From Bacteroidota bacterium (GTDB lineage: Bacteria > Bacteroidota > Rhodothermia > Rhodothermales > UBA10348), in NCBI GenBank assembly GCA_029262855.1, contig JAJCYP010000106.1:34867-98866 (forward strand): DNA of 64,000 nucleotides, written 5' to 3'. The position numbers and the translations under genes are program-made. Below are positions 20,401 to 29,476 of this stretch, one piece after another. Below the pieces are notes generated by a model. It was not told the DNA's origin. It saw nothing but the letters and a program-made list of their open reading frames with translations, and made no database searches. Position 1 is the stretch's first letter. Every line of letters begins with the position of its first letter.

Positions 20401-20932
20401 CCTTGTGCGCAGCGTCAGCCTCGACGGCAGACAGTTGCCGCGCCATTACCCGGGCGGAGCGCGTGCCGAGCGATGACCCATCCCGCGTACTCTCGAGCGG
20501 AAAATCGCATTCCTCCATCATGATGTTGATCATGCCCTGGAGTCCCATCGCCAGTCCATCCTCCGGCGAAAAAATGCGTGCGATACCGTAGGCGTGCAGC
20601 TCTTCGATCTCCGAAGGCACGATCACGCCGCCGCCGCCACCGTAGATACGAATGTGACCGCATCCCGCCTCCTGGAGGAGGTCATACATGTACTTGAAAT
20701 ACTCCATGTGACCGCCCTGGTAGGACGAGATGGCGATGCCGTTCACGTCCTCCTGAATCGCGGTGTCCACGACTTCCCGCACCGAGCGGTTGTGCCCCAG
20801 GTGTATCACCTCCGCGCCGGTCGCCTGCAGGATCCTCCGCATGATGTTGATCGCGGCATCGTGGCCGTCGAACAGGGAGGCGGCGGTCACGAATCGGACC
20901 GGGTGCTTTGTGGTGTAAACCTCGGCTTGCAT
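17489..20932 (-). CDS. icmF: Fused isobutyryl-CoA mutase (B12-binding domain, MeaB-like GTPase, mutase domain)
   Basis: N-term [24 protein letters not shown]...HLGHNRSV, central P-loop [10 protein letters not shown]-terminal mutase barrel ([25 protein letters not shown]). Start at [15 protein letters not shown] (20932) preferred over 21055. Confidence 0.92.
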   Translation of the reverse strand: MQAEVYTTKHPVRFVTAASLFDGHDAAINIMRRILQATGAEVIHLGHNRSVREVVDTAIQEDVNGIAISSYQGGHMEYFKYMYDLLQEAGCGHIRIYGGGGGVIVPSEIEELHAYGIARIFSPEDGLAMGLQGMINIMMEECDFPLESTRDGSSLGTRSARVMARQLSAVEADAAHKVEAAGAVPVGAGDGSLGITLKPVPTIGITGTGGAGKSTLTDEIIRRFLNDFPDIEIAVISVDPTRVRTGGALLGDRIRMNSIYGEHAGRVYMRSFATRQAHRATSGALKESLAVCKAAGFDLVILETAGIGQSDTEVTELVDLSVYVMTQDYGASTQLEKIGMLDAADMVVLNKFEKRGSEDALRDIRKQMQRNMAAFHSDPASMPVFPTMASKFNDSGVSRLYLAILDKLNDEYSFDRETNLFRDHDLPELPAVETAVIPPRRQRYLGEITESCRSYRDHAEQQVDIARKWGQAQGALGQLKDWSPEDSKELETRLAEMSQHWWNHLDVYSKRILEGWDDTAARYTADTFTYRVRNREFEVPLYRESLSGTRIPRVVLPRTEDPGERLRFALLENLPGYFPFTAGVFPFKREGEDPTRMFAGEGNPERTNRRFHLVSEGTPAKRLSTAFDSVTLYGFDPDERPDIYGKVGNAGVSICTLDDMKRLYSGFDLCDPATSVSMTINGPAPMLLAMFMNTAIDQQVERYLREAGRWDAVESELDTRLGSNRPKYRPTGPSGPEEDLPPTHDGSGLGLMGATSQDLVDWGLLSQEECDRISAEAMTRVRGTVQADILKEDQAQNTCIFSTEFAMRLMGDVQQAFIDHGVRNFYSVSISGYHIAEAGANPISQVAFTLSNGFTLVEYYRSRGMDVDAFAPSLSFFFSNGMDPEYTVIGRVARRIWSVAMRDLYGANERSQKLKYHIQTSGRSLHAQEIQFNDIRTTLQALMAIYDNCNSLHTNAYDEAITTPTEESVRRAMAIQLIINRELGLAKNENPLQGAFIIDELTDLVEQAVLTEFERINDRGGVLGAMETMYQRGKIQEESMFYERQKLSGELPVIGVNTFLGEQPTAGSGGPALMRSSTAEKDDQLASLRAFKSRNTDRAPAMLERLQEASRTGENVFSVLMDAVRVCSLGQITSALFEVGGQYRRNM

Positions 20933-21047
20933 GGCGTCAGAAGCTGTTGGAACGGTAGCCTGAATTGGACCGATCTCTCCAGCGAAAGTTCGCTGGGCGC
21001 GACGACCCCAAAATGTCCTAAACTGTCGCGAACCGTCAAGAGATCGT

Positions 21048-21407
21048 ATGTCCAAGGTTTCCGTTTCCGAAGCTCAGAAAGTCGCCTATGACCGGCTTTG
21101 TGCCACGCACCCTGAGATAGAGCGTAAAGGCAAGAACCTGCTCTACACGTCGGTGAACGGGCACATGTTTACCGTCTTCTCGACTGAGGGCAAGCTCGGA
21201 ATCCGACTGCCCAAGGCTGAGCGGGCCAAGTTCATCGAAGAGCACGGCTCCAGTATCCTGAGATCCTACGGGCACAACATGCCCGAGTATGTGACGATCT
21301 CGGACGAGATGCTTGAGGACACGGACACGCTCGCGCCCTACCTCACGATGAGCTACGCCTATGTGAGCGCACTCAAGCCGAAGCCCACGACGAAAAAGAA
21401 GAAGTAG
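21048..21407 (+). CDS. TfoX N-terminal-like domain protein
   Basis: 119 aa; [33 protein letters not shown]... resembles TfoX_N; basic C-terminal tail. Confidence 0.5.
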   Translation: MSKVSVSEAQKVAYDRLCATHPEIERKGKNLLYTSVNGHMFTVFSTEGKLGIRLPKAERAKFIEEHGSSILRSYGHNMPEYVTISDEMLEDTDTLAPYLTMSYAYVSALKPKPTTKKKK

Positions 21408-21413
21408 AAGGCG

Positions 21414-22415
21414 ATGGCTCTCCTCGAAATCAAGGATCTTCAAACGTGGTTCGAGACGGAGGCGGGAGTCGTTCGGGCCGTGGACGGTGTGAGTCTGGCC
21501 GTCGCCGAAGGGGAGACGGTAGCCCTGGTGGGCGAATCCGGTTCGGGCAAGTCCGTGCTGAGTCTATCTGTGATGGGTCTCGTGCCGCCACCCGGAAGAG
21601 TCGTCTCTGGTAGCGTGTCCTACGCGGGGCGCGACCTCGCAGGCATGTCCGAGCGCGACCGCAGAGGTCTGCGCGGCCGGGAAATGGCGATGATCTTTCA
21701 GGACCCGATGACAAGTCTGAACCCTGTCATTCGGGTTGGCGAGCAGATCGCCGAGCCCCTTCGATTTCACCTTGGACTCTCTCGCCGGGACGCCCGGAAG
21801 CGCGCCGTGGAGCTGCTGGAGGAAGTTGGCCTTCCCGACCCGGCCGAACGCGCCAAGGCCCATCCGCACGCGCTATCGGGGGGGATGCGCCAGCGAGTGA
21901 TGATCGCGATGGCCATCGCCTGTGGCCCCAAGCTCCTGATTGCCGATGAGCCGACCACTGCCCTGGACGTGACGGTTCAGGCCCAGATCCTGGATCTGCT
22001 ACGCGATCTGCAGAAGCGCTCCGGGATGGCGATGCTGTTCGTCACGCACGACCTGGGAGTGGTCGCCGAGATTGCAGACCGCGTTGCCGTTCTTTATGCC
22101 GGAAAGGTTGTGGAAGATGCCTCGGCGGGAGACCTTTTCGATGCGCCGAGGATGCCCTATACCCGCGGCCTGCTGGCGTCGGTGCCGAGCCTGGCTGGTC
22201 CCGTTTCCCGCTTGACGGGCATCGATGGATCGGTGCCCTCGGGCATCGACCGGCCTTCCGGCTGTGCGTTCCATCCGCGGTGCAGCTTCGCGCTGGATCT
22301 CTGTCGGAACGTAGAACCGCGGACGGAGCGGGCTGCGCCCGGACACTTCGTACGCTGTCATCGCCATGAAGAACTGACCCCGGAATCCTCAGAGGTACAC
22401 AGTGGCATTGATTGA
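21414..22415 (+). CDS. Oligopeptide/dipeptide ABC transporter ATP-binding protein (OppD/DppD-like)
   Basis: Walker A GESGSGKS, signature [15 protein letters not shown]-terminal oligo_HPY Cys motif ([16 protein letters not shown]). Confidence 0.92.
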   Translation: MALLEIKDLQTWFETEAGVVRAVDGVSLAVAEGETVALVGESGSGKSVLSLSVMGLVPPPGRVVSGSVSYAGRDLAGMSERDRRGLRGREMAMIFQDPMTSLNPVIRVGEQIAEPLRFHLGLSRRDARKRAVELLEEVGLPDPAERAKAHPHALSGGMRQRVMIAMAIACGPKLLIADEPTTALDVTVQAQILDLLRDLQKRSGMAMLFVTHDLGVVAEIADRVAVLYAGKVVEDASAGDLFDAPRMPYTRGLLASVPSLAGPVSRLTGIDGSVPSGIDRPSGCAFHPRCSFALDLCRNVEPRTERAAPGHFVRCHRHEELTPESSEVHSGID

Positions 22416-23343
22416 AGCCCGAGGGCTGAGAAAGGACTTCGATGCGCCGGGTCGGGGCCGAACGGTTACCGCTGTGGACGGCGTGAACCTCCGGGTCGAG
22501 GCTGGGGAGGTGGTTGGCCTGGTGGGTGAGTCGGGATCGGGAAAGAGCACAGTCGGCCGCCTGCTCTTGAGGCTCCTTGAGCCGACTGCCGGTGAGATCC
22601 TGTTTCGGGGCCAAGACATCACCGCACTGGACGGTGAATCCCTGAGGCCATTTCGGCGCGAGATGCAGATGGTGTTCCAGGATCCGTATGCCAGTCTCAA
22701 CCGCCGGATGCGCGTGAGCGATATTCTGGAAGAACCCCTTCGCGTGCACGGCGTGCCAAAGGGCGATTGGGAGAGCCGCATCGAAGATCTTCTGGTCATG
22801 GTCGGTCTCGGCCCCGATGTGCGCTCGCGCTTTCCTCACGAGTTCTCCGGGGGTCAGAGGCAGCGAATCGGGATTGCCCGTTCGCTTGCGGTGGAGCCTT
22901 CGTTCATCGTGGCCGACGAGCCGGTGTCATCATTGGACGTCAGTGTCCAGGCCCAGGTGCTCAATCTGCTCGCAGACTTGAGGGCGCGCTTGGGACTGGC
23001 GATGCTCTTCGTCGCGCATGACCTGGCGGTTGTTCGACACGTCGCCGACCGGGTGCTCGTGATGTACCTGGGGCGGATCGTCGAAGAGGCAACGGCGGAC
23101 GTGTTGTTCGCCGATCCGGTGCATCCCTACACCGAGGCTCTGCTGTCGGCCGCCCCGGTGCCGGTGGTGGGCGTGCGTCGGGACCGGATTGTTCTCCAGG
23201 GGGACATTCCGAGCCCCATGGCGATTCCCTCTGGGTGCGCGTTTCGGACGCGCTGCCACCTGGCGGAGGCGCGTTGCGCTGAGGAGCGCCCCGAGTTGGA
23301 GGAGACGAGTCCAGGGCACTGGAAGGCTTGTTGGGTCAGGTAG
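22402..23343 (+). CDS. Oligopeptide/dipeptide ABC transporter ATP-binding protein (OppF/DppF-like)
   Basis: Walker [10 protein letters not shown], signature FSGGQRQRIGIARS, C-terminal SGCAFRTRCHLAEARC; overlaps the upstream gene by 14 nt. Confidence 0.92.
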   Translation: MALIEARGLRKDFDAPGRGRTVTAVDGVNLRVEAGEVVGLVGESGSGKSTVGRLLLRLLEPTAGEILFRGQDITALDGESLRPFRREMQMVFQDPYASLNRRMRVSDILEEPLRVHGVPKGDWESRIEDLLVMVGLGPDVRSRFPHEFSGGQRQRIGIARSLAVEPSFIVADEPVSSLDVSVQAQVLNLLADLRARLGLAMLFVAHDLAVVRHVADRVLVMYLGRIVEEATADVLFADPVHPYTEALLSAAPVPVVGVRRDRIVLQGDIPSPMAIPSGCAFRTRCHLAEARCAEERPELEETSPGHWKACWVR

Positions 23344-23359
23344 CGGGCCGAGTGTCACG

Positions 23360-23383
23360 CGCCTCGGGACATATCGTCCTCGT
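23360..23383. repeat. 24-bp direct repeat, copy 1 (CGCCTCGGGACATATCGTCCTCGT)
   Basis: 23/24 identical to 25344-25367. Confidence 0.75.
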
Positions 23384-23479
23384 CGCTCGCAGCAGCGGTT
23401 TTCAAAGTGTGGACGCGAATGTGAATTTCCAGGTGTTAGCCGAATTCAATAGATACTCGATACAGTCAGGTTTGTAAAA

Positions 23480-23523
23480 TCCACCACTTAGTGGTTGATA
23501 TTCCACCACCACGTGGCTGATAT
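23480..23523. repeat. Two adjacent 22-bp direct repeats, each with an internal CCAC/GTGG dyad, upstream of the DUF4143 ATPase gene
   Basis: TCCACCACTTAGTGGTTGATAT + TCCACCACCACGTGGCTGATAT, 18/22 identical, head-to-tail. Confidence 0.8.
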
Positions 23524-23610
23524 TGCACCCGTTCAGCACCCCTTGCCAATGCACCAGGGTTTCGCCGGAGGCCCATTGCGGCCCCCACTACTACTTTAGA
23601 GGAAGAATCG

Positions 23611-24843
23611 GTGCTTCGCAGAAACATCGAGCCTACAATTCGGGCCGCCCTGGCTGATACGCCTGTGGTCTTGTTGACCGGAGCGCGCCAGACCGGAAAA
23701 AGCACACTGGCTCGCAATCTGGCTCTCGACGCGTTTCCGGAAGGGGCCGCAAGAATGGTCACACTGGACGATGCCACAACCCTGGCGGCGGCGGCTTCGG
23801 ACCCGGAAGGCTTTATCGCCGACGCCACCGGACCTCTCATCATTGATGAGGTGCAGCGGGTTCCGAAGCTCTTTCTGGCTATCAAGGCCAGCGTAGACCG
23901 GGATCGACGACCGGGACGGTTCCTGCTCACCGGATCGGCCCATGCGCTCATGATTCCGGCTGCCTCGACCGCTCTTGTTGGGAGAATGGAAGTGCAGACC
24001 CTCTGGCCTTTCTCGCAAGGTGAGTTGGAGGGCCACGAGGAGGCCTTTATTGATGCCCTCTTCCAGGATTCCATCCCCGGCCAGGCGGGGCCTCACCCGT
24101 TTTTATGGAGCCAGTTGACGGCGGGCGGCTATCCAGAAGCTGTGGCTCGGGGGGACTCCTCTCGTCGGGACGCGTGGTTCGGGTCCTACATCACCACCAT
24201 CCTGCAGCGGGATGTCCAGGACCTTGCCCAGATTGAGCGAATCTCGGAACTCCCCACCCTGCTTTCGCTCATTGCGGCACGCACCGCGAATTTACTCAAC
24301 ATGGCTGAGCTTTCCCGATCCTCCGGCCTTCCCGCCACGACCCTGAAGCGCTATCTCAGCCTGTTCTTCGGTACGTTTCTGACAAGAGAGCTCCCGGCCT
24401 GGTCGTCCAATCTTTCCAAGAGACTGGTCAAGTCGCCCAAGCTCTTCGTGCTGGATTCCGGCCTCGCGGCACACCTCGTGGGTTTTTCGAGCGATAGCGC
24501 CGCAACACACGCAACCGCCGGCGGGTTGCTTGAGACCTTCGTGGTTGGGGAGCTTCTAAAGCAAAACACCTGGAGCAGGCAGACCGTCACCCTCCATCAC
24601 TATCGAACCCATGGTGGCCGGGAGGTAGATGTGGTTCTTGAATCGCCCCATGGAGCACTCGTGGGACTGGAAGTGAAAGCCAGCCGCTCGGTCTCCGCCC
24701 GGGACTTCCGCGGCCTGGACAGTCTTCGCGACGAGGCACCGGATCGATTCAAACGAGGCGTAGTCCTCTACCGCGGGGATCAGGTGGTGTCGTTCGGGCG
24801 GGGGCGGTCGGCGGTGCCTTTGAACGCGCTCTGGTCCTGGTAG
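23611..24843 (+). CDS. AAA family ATPase with DUF4143 C-terminal domain
   Basis: GTG start; Walker [12 protein letters not shown], Walker [14 protein letters not shown]4143 region [14 protein letters not shown] and [11 protein letters not shown]. Confidence 0.9.
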   Translation: MLRRNIEPTIRAALADTPVVLLTGARQTGKSTLARNLALDAFPEGAARMVTLDDATTLAAAASDPEGFIADATGPLIIDEVQRVPKLFLAIKASVDRDRRPGRFLLTGSAHALMIPAASTALVGRMEVQTLWPFSQGELEGHEEAFIDALFQDSIPGQAGPHPFLWSQLTAGGYPEAVARGDSSRRDAWFGSYITTILQRDVQDLAQIERISELPTLLSLIAARTANLLNMAELSRSSGLPATTLKRYLSLFFGTFLTRELPAWSSNLSKRLVKSPKLFVLDSGLAAHLVGFSSDSAATHATAGGLLETFVVGELLKQNTWSRQTVTLHHYRTHGGREVDVVLESPHGALVGLEVKASRSVSARDFRGLDSLRDEAPDRFKRGVVLYRGDQVVSFGRGRSAVPLNALWSW

Positions 24844-24870
24844 GGGTGGCATAAACCTAATACCCCTTTT
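24842..24870 (+). terminator. Possible terminator after the DUF4143 gene
   Basis: AGGGGT...ACCCCT inverted repeat followed by TTT. Confidence 0.35.
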
Positions 24871-24871
24871 C

Positions 24872-24896
24872 GCGGGCAGCAGGGACTGCTGCCCGC
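24872..24896. repeat. Perfect 10-bp stem, 5-nt loop inverted repeat
   Basis: GCGGGCAGCA-GGGAC-TGCTGCCCGC. Confidence 0.7.
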
Positions 24897-25003
24897 CAGC
24901 CAGGTGGCCCACCTTGGGGTATTCCCCGGCCCACACCGGGCGTCTGGTGCGGCAGTTGGCCGAAGGCGACGTGGACGCTGTTCTCGACAAGCGTCGTGGC
25001 CAG
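24878..25003 (+). pseudogene. Remnant of an HTH domain from a transposase/integrase-like gene
   Basis: Conceptual [42 protein letters not shown], needing one frame change near 24905; resembles N-terminal HTH of IS transposases. Confidence 0.5.
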
Positions 25004-25004
25004 A

Positions 25005-25283
25005 CGTGGTTTCCATGGGAAACGGGCCCTGGGCCGTCCTCATGCGGAAGAGCTCGCTCGGGGTCCATTCGACGACCTCGTAGGTGTATTCGAGACGTTT
25101 TCCCACAAACTCTGCCACGAAGGCGATCCGCGAGCCCACGGCGAGTGGCCGCGGAGTTCGCCACTCCACCGACTTGATGTTCACGTACCAGGCGGGCACG
25201 TTGTCGGGGTCGGACGCAAACGCGGCCACGACTTCGACGGGTCTGTCGATAACAATCTCCGTCTGGACATCTACGTGCGGCAT
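25005..25283 (-). pseudogene. SRPBCC-family protein, 3'-truncated
   Basis: [93 protein letters not shown] is family-like; what follows in frame is not. Confidence 0.65.
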
Positions 25284-25343
25284 GGGTCAGCCTTTCGCTT
25301 GAGTAAAGTCGTCGGAATGGCGACCGAAGGATAAGATCCAGGC

Positions 25344-25367
25344 CGCCTCGGGACATTTCGTCCTCGT
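25344..25367. repeat. 24-bp direct repeat, copy 2 (CGCCTCGGGACATTTCGTCCTCGT)
   Basis: 23/24 identical to 23360-23383. Confidence 0.75.
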
Positions 25368-25401
25368 GGTCTGTTCTCTCTGTCCACCTGCCTTTCGCCT
25401 C

Positions 25402-26289
25402 ATGTCTCGCCTCCGCTTTCTACCGACTCTTTTTCTCGTGGCGGTCTTGGCACCCACCGCGCTGAAGGCAGCCGGCCCTGACACCACAAGCACGAGGGCC
25501 CGTTTCCAAGAGATCATGGCCTTTGCCGAAGCAGAGGGACTGTCGTCGAGGCCCGTCGGCGAGATCATGGTCCGACTGGGAGAACAGTTTCTCGGCCGCC
25601 CGTATTTGGCTGGTCCGCTCGACGGCTTCGGCAAGGAAGTCGTGGTAGCGCGACTGGATGCGTTCGATTGCTTCACCTACGTCGAGGCGGTGCTGGCAAT
25701 GGCCCGGGGTGTAGCCCGCGGAGATACGACCTACGCCGGCTATCTGGCCCGAACCGAGGAGCAGCGCTACCGCAGTGGCAAGGCCGGCGGGTACTGCAGC
25801 CGACTCCACTACTTCACCGAGTGGGTTCAGGCGAACCAGTCCCGTGGACTGGTGCAGGACATTACGGGCGATGTCGGCGGACGCCCGTTCGAAAAGCGCT
25901 ACGGATTCATGACGGCGCACCGGGACGCCTACCCGGCCCTGGCGTCAGACAGCGAATTTCAGTGCATCGCTGACGTTGAGGCGTCTCTGAACGAAAGCGT
26001 CCGGCTGTTCTTCATTCCCCAGGAAGAGATCGCCAGCAGCTACGACCGGCTGCTCCCGGGTGATCTCGTCGCCACGGTGACGAATATTGCGGGACTTGAT
26101 GTGACCCACACGGGCCTGGTCTACCGAAACGAGGACGGTTCGACGGGCCTATTGCATGCTTCGACATCCGGTGGCGTGAAGGTGTCGCCCGATCTGCAGC
26201 GTTATGTACAGGACGTGCGAGCTCAGGTCGGGATCTTGGTCGCCAGAGCGGACGACTCAGGCCAGGGATCTCAGCTACGGCGACCTTGA
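25402..26289 (+). CDS. DUF1460 (N-acetylmuramoyl-L-alanine amidase-like) secreted protein
   Basis: Signal peptide MSRLRFLPTLFLVAVLAPTALKA; LDAFDCFTYVEAVLAMAR and VTHTGLVYRNEDGSTGLLHAS. Confidence 0.85.
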   Translation: MSRLRFLPTLFLVAVLAPTALKAAGPDTTSTRARFQEIMAFAEAEGLSSRPVGEIMVRLGEQFLGRPYLAGPLDGFGKEVVVARLDAFDCFTYVEAVLAMARGVARGDTTYAGYLARTEEQRYRSGKAGGYCSRLHYFTEWVQANQSRGLVQDITGDVGGRPFEKRYGFMTAHRDAYPALASDSEFQCIADVEASLNESVRLFFIPQEEIASSYDRLLPGDLVATVTNIAGLDVTHTGLVYRNEDGSTGLLHASTSGGVKVSPDLQRYVQDVRAQVGILVARADDSGQGSQLRRP

Positions 26290-26290
26290 G

Positions 26291-28498
26291 TCAGTACGCA
26301 TTCAGCAACGCTTTCTTCTTCGCGACGCTGAACTTGAGCACCTGATCGCCGTCCTCGGTTTCGACGTGAATCAGGTACAAGCCAGATCCGATTGGAAGGT
26401 TGTTGTCGGTCCGCAGATCCCAGGTAAGGAAGCGCTCGGGGCTGTTCTTAATCAGGGTCCGAACGAGTGTGCCGCTGAGTTGGAAGACGCGAACCGTGGC
26501 CTGTTGGGGCATATTGGTGAAGCGCACTTCGTCGGTCAGAGAGCTGACTTCGTAATCGGACGCGCCCTTGTAGGGATTGGGTGTGATCCCCACCTGAAGA
26601 GCCGGCGCGTTTTCCTCTTGCGCATTGGCCGGGACCGCCTCGAACCGTGTGATGGGGCCAAAAAGCACCCTCGGTTCTGAGTTGGCATTGTAGGCGTAGG
26701 CCTGAACCCCAAAGTGATAGGTGCGATAATTCGTCAGGCCCTGAATTCGGAAACTGTGCTGCAGGCCGGAGTCGGTGCCGAAGGCGATGGGTACACGGTA
26801 TGAGTCTCCAGTCGTGACCCGTTTCACGCCGTTGACTACATCGAAGACTGCCAGGAGGCGACCGTCCGAGTCGGAGGGCGATTCAAACTGAAGCACATTG
26901 TATCCCTCCAATCGGTATTCCCGATCCTGAATATCCTCGGGTAGCGTCGTGTTCACGGCCCGGTAGCCGTCCTGATGGTTGTTGCCGTCTCTCGCGTTGG
27001 ACCATTCGACGAGCACCTCTCCGAAGTCCGCGGTGACCGCGACTTGGGGCGCGTCGGGAGGGCGTGGGAAGCTTAGTCCAGAATCATAAAACGTCTGGAC
27101 CGTCCGACTGTCGTCCTTGAGTTGTCGAACCGAGTCGAGGTGGTCTGCCCCGAAGGAGGTAATAATGGCGAACGTGACCTGAGCGCCGGTGCTGTCCATG
27201 TCAAAGGGACCTCCCGCTGAGATGAACCGCCGGTCTGCAGGCGAGGTCGGACCGCCCCGGCCGTCTACGTCGAACTCCGACCAGAACTCGGGTGGATCAC
27301 CGGGAAACATAAAATTGACCGGCAGGCTCGAGTAGTCGCGGCCATTGCCGCCATAGGTGATTCTCTGGCCATCCCTCCAACGGCCCTGCATGTAGTTGTA
27401 CATGTCCGCTCCGTTTCCAGGCACGCCTAGGACACCCGCCCCACCAGGGTAATACACGAAGCTCGTCATCCGTTGTCGTGGCTCACGCTCGGGTGCGGAC
27501 TGCGACAATGGTTCGTTACTCACACCGGGGACCTGGAGAAAATCGAATCCCACTGCCGGTGGAGCCGCTCCGTAGCCTTGCGCACCCTCGTCGTCGTTAT
27601 CCGAGTTGTAGACGAACGCCAGGCCGAGTACCGAATCCGAGCCGACATAGTCATCGACGAAATTCCCCAGGTCAGGGTCAGCAAAGACTGAGAAATAGGT
27701 CTCGGTGAGCGCCGGCTCGCCTCTCAGGAGCAAGCGGTATCGATGAAAGGTGGTATTCCCCAGTACGCCAGTCTGTGCGTATGCAAAAACGGAGGCGTGG
27801 ACCTCGAGGCCCATCGGTACCGCGTCAGTCCTGCTGTGCCTGTTTCCTCGGTCATTCATCACCCACCAAAGCATTTGGTCGCCCTCGATGTCCGGTCGCT
27901 CGCCCGCTTCGAGGTTGACTACTCGGTCCATTCGTTGGGCCAATGGTAGACCCAAAACGTTGATGAGCCGGCCCTCTGAATCCAGGGTCGGTGCTCCGAG
28001 GCCAGTTGGCCAGTCCCTCAGGTCCGGGGACGCCGAGCCCTCTCGGTCATATCGAAGCAGGTCTTCGCGACTCACCGAGTACACCCGGTCGAAGTCACTG
28101 CAACTGGCGGGCGGGAGGCCCTCCTCGCCCAGGGGACCAGCCCAAAACTCAAATGGACCGTATGTCGACCCCGCCAGTCTTAGCTGTCCATCGACCAGAC
28201 CCCCAACCCAGATGCCCGCGCTGAAGAAAGCATTTGTACCTCCGGCCTTCGGCACTTCGTAGACATTGGGCGAGCCGCGCCAGAAGAGATTTCCGTTATT
28301 TGGGATCCTGGCCCTGACGTTGCCGACGTCCAGGTAGGCCTCGCCGATGGATGGCTCGCAGGTCCCTACGGTTTGGGCGGAAACCGGGTGCGCGAGTTGG
28401 GCAACAAGAAGGAGTGCGATGGGGAGGCAGCGCAACGAGAACAGACCTCTGACGGCAGCCGGTTGGTAGCGGGAAGTCACTTGAGCGTAAAGCGCCAC
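26291..28498 (-). CDS. Secreted protein with T9SS-like C-terminal sorting domain
   Basis: 735 aa; signal peptide; C-terminal TPNPYKG...VRVFQLSGTLVRTLI...GSGLYLIHVETEDGDQVLKFSVAKK. Confidence 0.7.
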   Translation of the reverse strand: MALYAQVTSRYQPAAVRGLFSLRCLPIALLLVAQLAHPVSAQTVGTCEPSIGEAYLDVGNVRARIPNNGNLFWRGSPNVYEVPKAGGTNAFFSAGIWVGGLVDGQLRLAGSTYGPFEFWAGPLGEEGLPPASCSDFDRVYSVSREDLLRYDREGSASPDLRDWPTGLGAPTLDSEGRLINVLGLPLAQRMDRVVNLEAGERPDIEGDQMLWWVMNDRGNRHSRTDAVPMGLEVHASVFAYAQTGVLGNTTFHRYRLLLRGEPALTETYFSVFADPDLGNFVDDYVGSDSVLGLAFVYNSDNDDEGAQGYGAAPPAVGFDFLQVPGVSNEPLSQSAPEREPRQRMTSFVYYPGGAGVLGVPGNGADMYNYMQGRWRDGQRITYGGNGRDYSSLPVNFMFPGDPPEFWSEFDVDGRGGPTSPADRRFISAGGPFDMDSTGAQVTFAIITSFGADHLDSVRQLKDDSRTVQTFYDSGLSFPRPPDAPQVAVTADFGEVLVEWSNARDGNNHQDGYRAVNTTLPEDIQDREYRLEGYNVLQFESPSDSDGRLLAVFDVVNGVKRVTTGDSYRVPIAFGTDSGLQHSFRIQGLTNYRTYHFGVQAYAYNANSEPRVLFGPITRFEAVPANAQEENAPALQVGITPNPYKGASDYEVSSLTDEVRFTNMPQQATVRVFQLSGTLVRTLIKNSPERFLTWDLRTDNNLPIGSGLYLIHVETEDGDQVLKFSVAKKKALLNAY

Positions 28499-28558
28499 GG
28501 ATCGTCAGGTTCTATCGAAGAGTTTGAACGATCCGATTCGCAGCCCAAACGACACTCC

Positions 28559-29470
28559 CTAGCCTACAGCCTGCACCCCTTTGATGTCCAAAGACAGCCC
28601 AACCCGCCGAATAATCGCCTCCAATTCAGCTTCGCCGCGGGCATCCAGCAGTCGCCCAGGCGCCCGGATAAACGAAGAGGAAATGATACCTCGACGCCTG
28701 AAGATGAACTTGCGAAACGCCAGGCCAATCTTGGGCTGGAACTCATACCGGATCAACGTCGCGTGGCGGTCGAAGAGGGCTGCCGCGCGCTCGGTGTCGC
28801 CGGCGCGGTAGGCCCTGTAGATGGCCACCAGCACCTCGGGAAACGCGAACCCGGTCATGATGCCGTTTGCTCCGCGCTGGAGTTCTTCCAGGAAGTACTC
28901 GCCTCCAAGGCCACCGAATACCCCGATTTTCCCATCGGCCTTCTCGAGTATCTCCGAAAGCTTGGCCAGCACCGGCTGCTCCTCAAGCTTGACGTACTGG
29001 ACACCCGGTATCTCTCTGGCCATGCGAGCGATGAGCTCGGCAGAAAGGAGGGTGCCAAAGGACTCGGGGAAGTCATGGATGATGACGGGAATCGTGAGCC
29101 GGGATGCCACGTCGGCGTAGTAGTCAAACAGGACGCCATCGTGCTGGATGCTGATGGGGGCGACAAAGACGGCGTCCGCGCCCAATTCCTGGGCCTCCAG
29201 CCCCTGCTCGATGGCGCCCGCCGCACCAAAGGCCCGCACGCCGCACCAGATGGGCACCCGGCCTGACACCTGCTCGACTGCAGTCGACACGACCTCACGG
29301 CGCTCTGAGAACGCAAGCTTATGCGCCTCGCCCATGAAACCGAGAATGGATAGGCCGTGGACGCCGGCCTCGAGTTCGAAGTCGATGAGGCGCCTGAGGC
29401 TGTCCGAGTCGACGAGGCCGTCATCGGAAAAGGGGGTCGGAAGAATGGGCAGTACGCCTTCAAATTGCAT
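28559..29470 (-). CDS. Dihydrodipicolinate synthase/N-acetylneuraminate lyase family protein
   Basis: LPTPFSDDGLVDSDSLRRLIDFELEAGVHGLSILGFMGEAHKL. Confidence 0.9.
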   Translation of the reverse strand: MQFEGVLPILPTPFSDDGLVDSDSLRRLIDFELEAGVHGLSILGFMGEAHKLAFSERREVVSTAVEQVSGRVPIWCGVRAFGAAGAIEQGLEAQELGADAVFVAPISIQHDGVLFDYYADVASRLTIPVIIHDFPESFGTLLSAELIARMAREIPGVQYVKLEEQPVLAKLSEILEKADGKIGVFGGLGGEYFLEELQRGANGIMTGFAFPEVLVAIYRAYRAGDTERAAALFDRHATLIRYEFQPKIGLAFRKFIFRRRGIISSSFIRAPGRLLDARGEAELEAIIRRVGLSLDIKGVQAVG

Positions 29471-29476
29471 GGCTTA

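Noticed and set aside
20933-21055. 41-residue N-terminal extension of IcmF
   Set aside because: IcmF-type homology starts just after [15 protein letters not shown] at 20932; the extension overlaps the divergent TfoX-like gene start.
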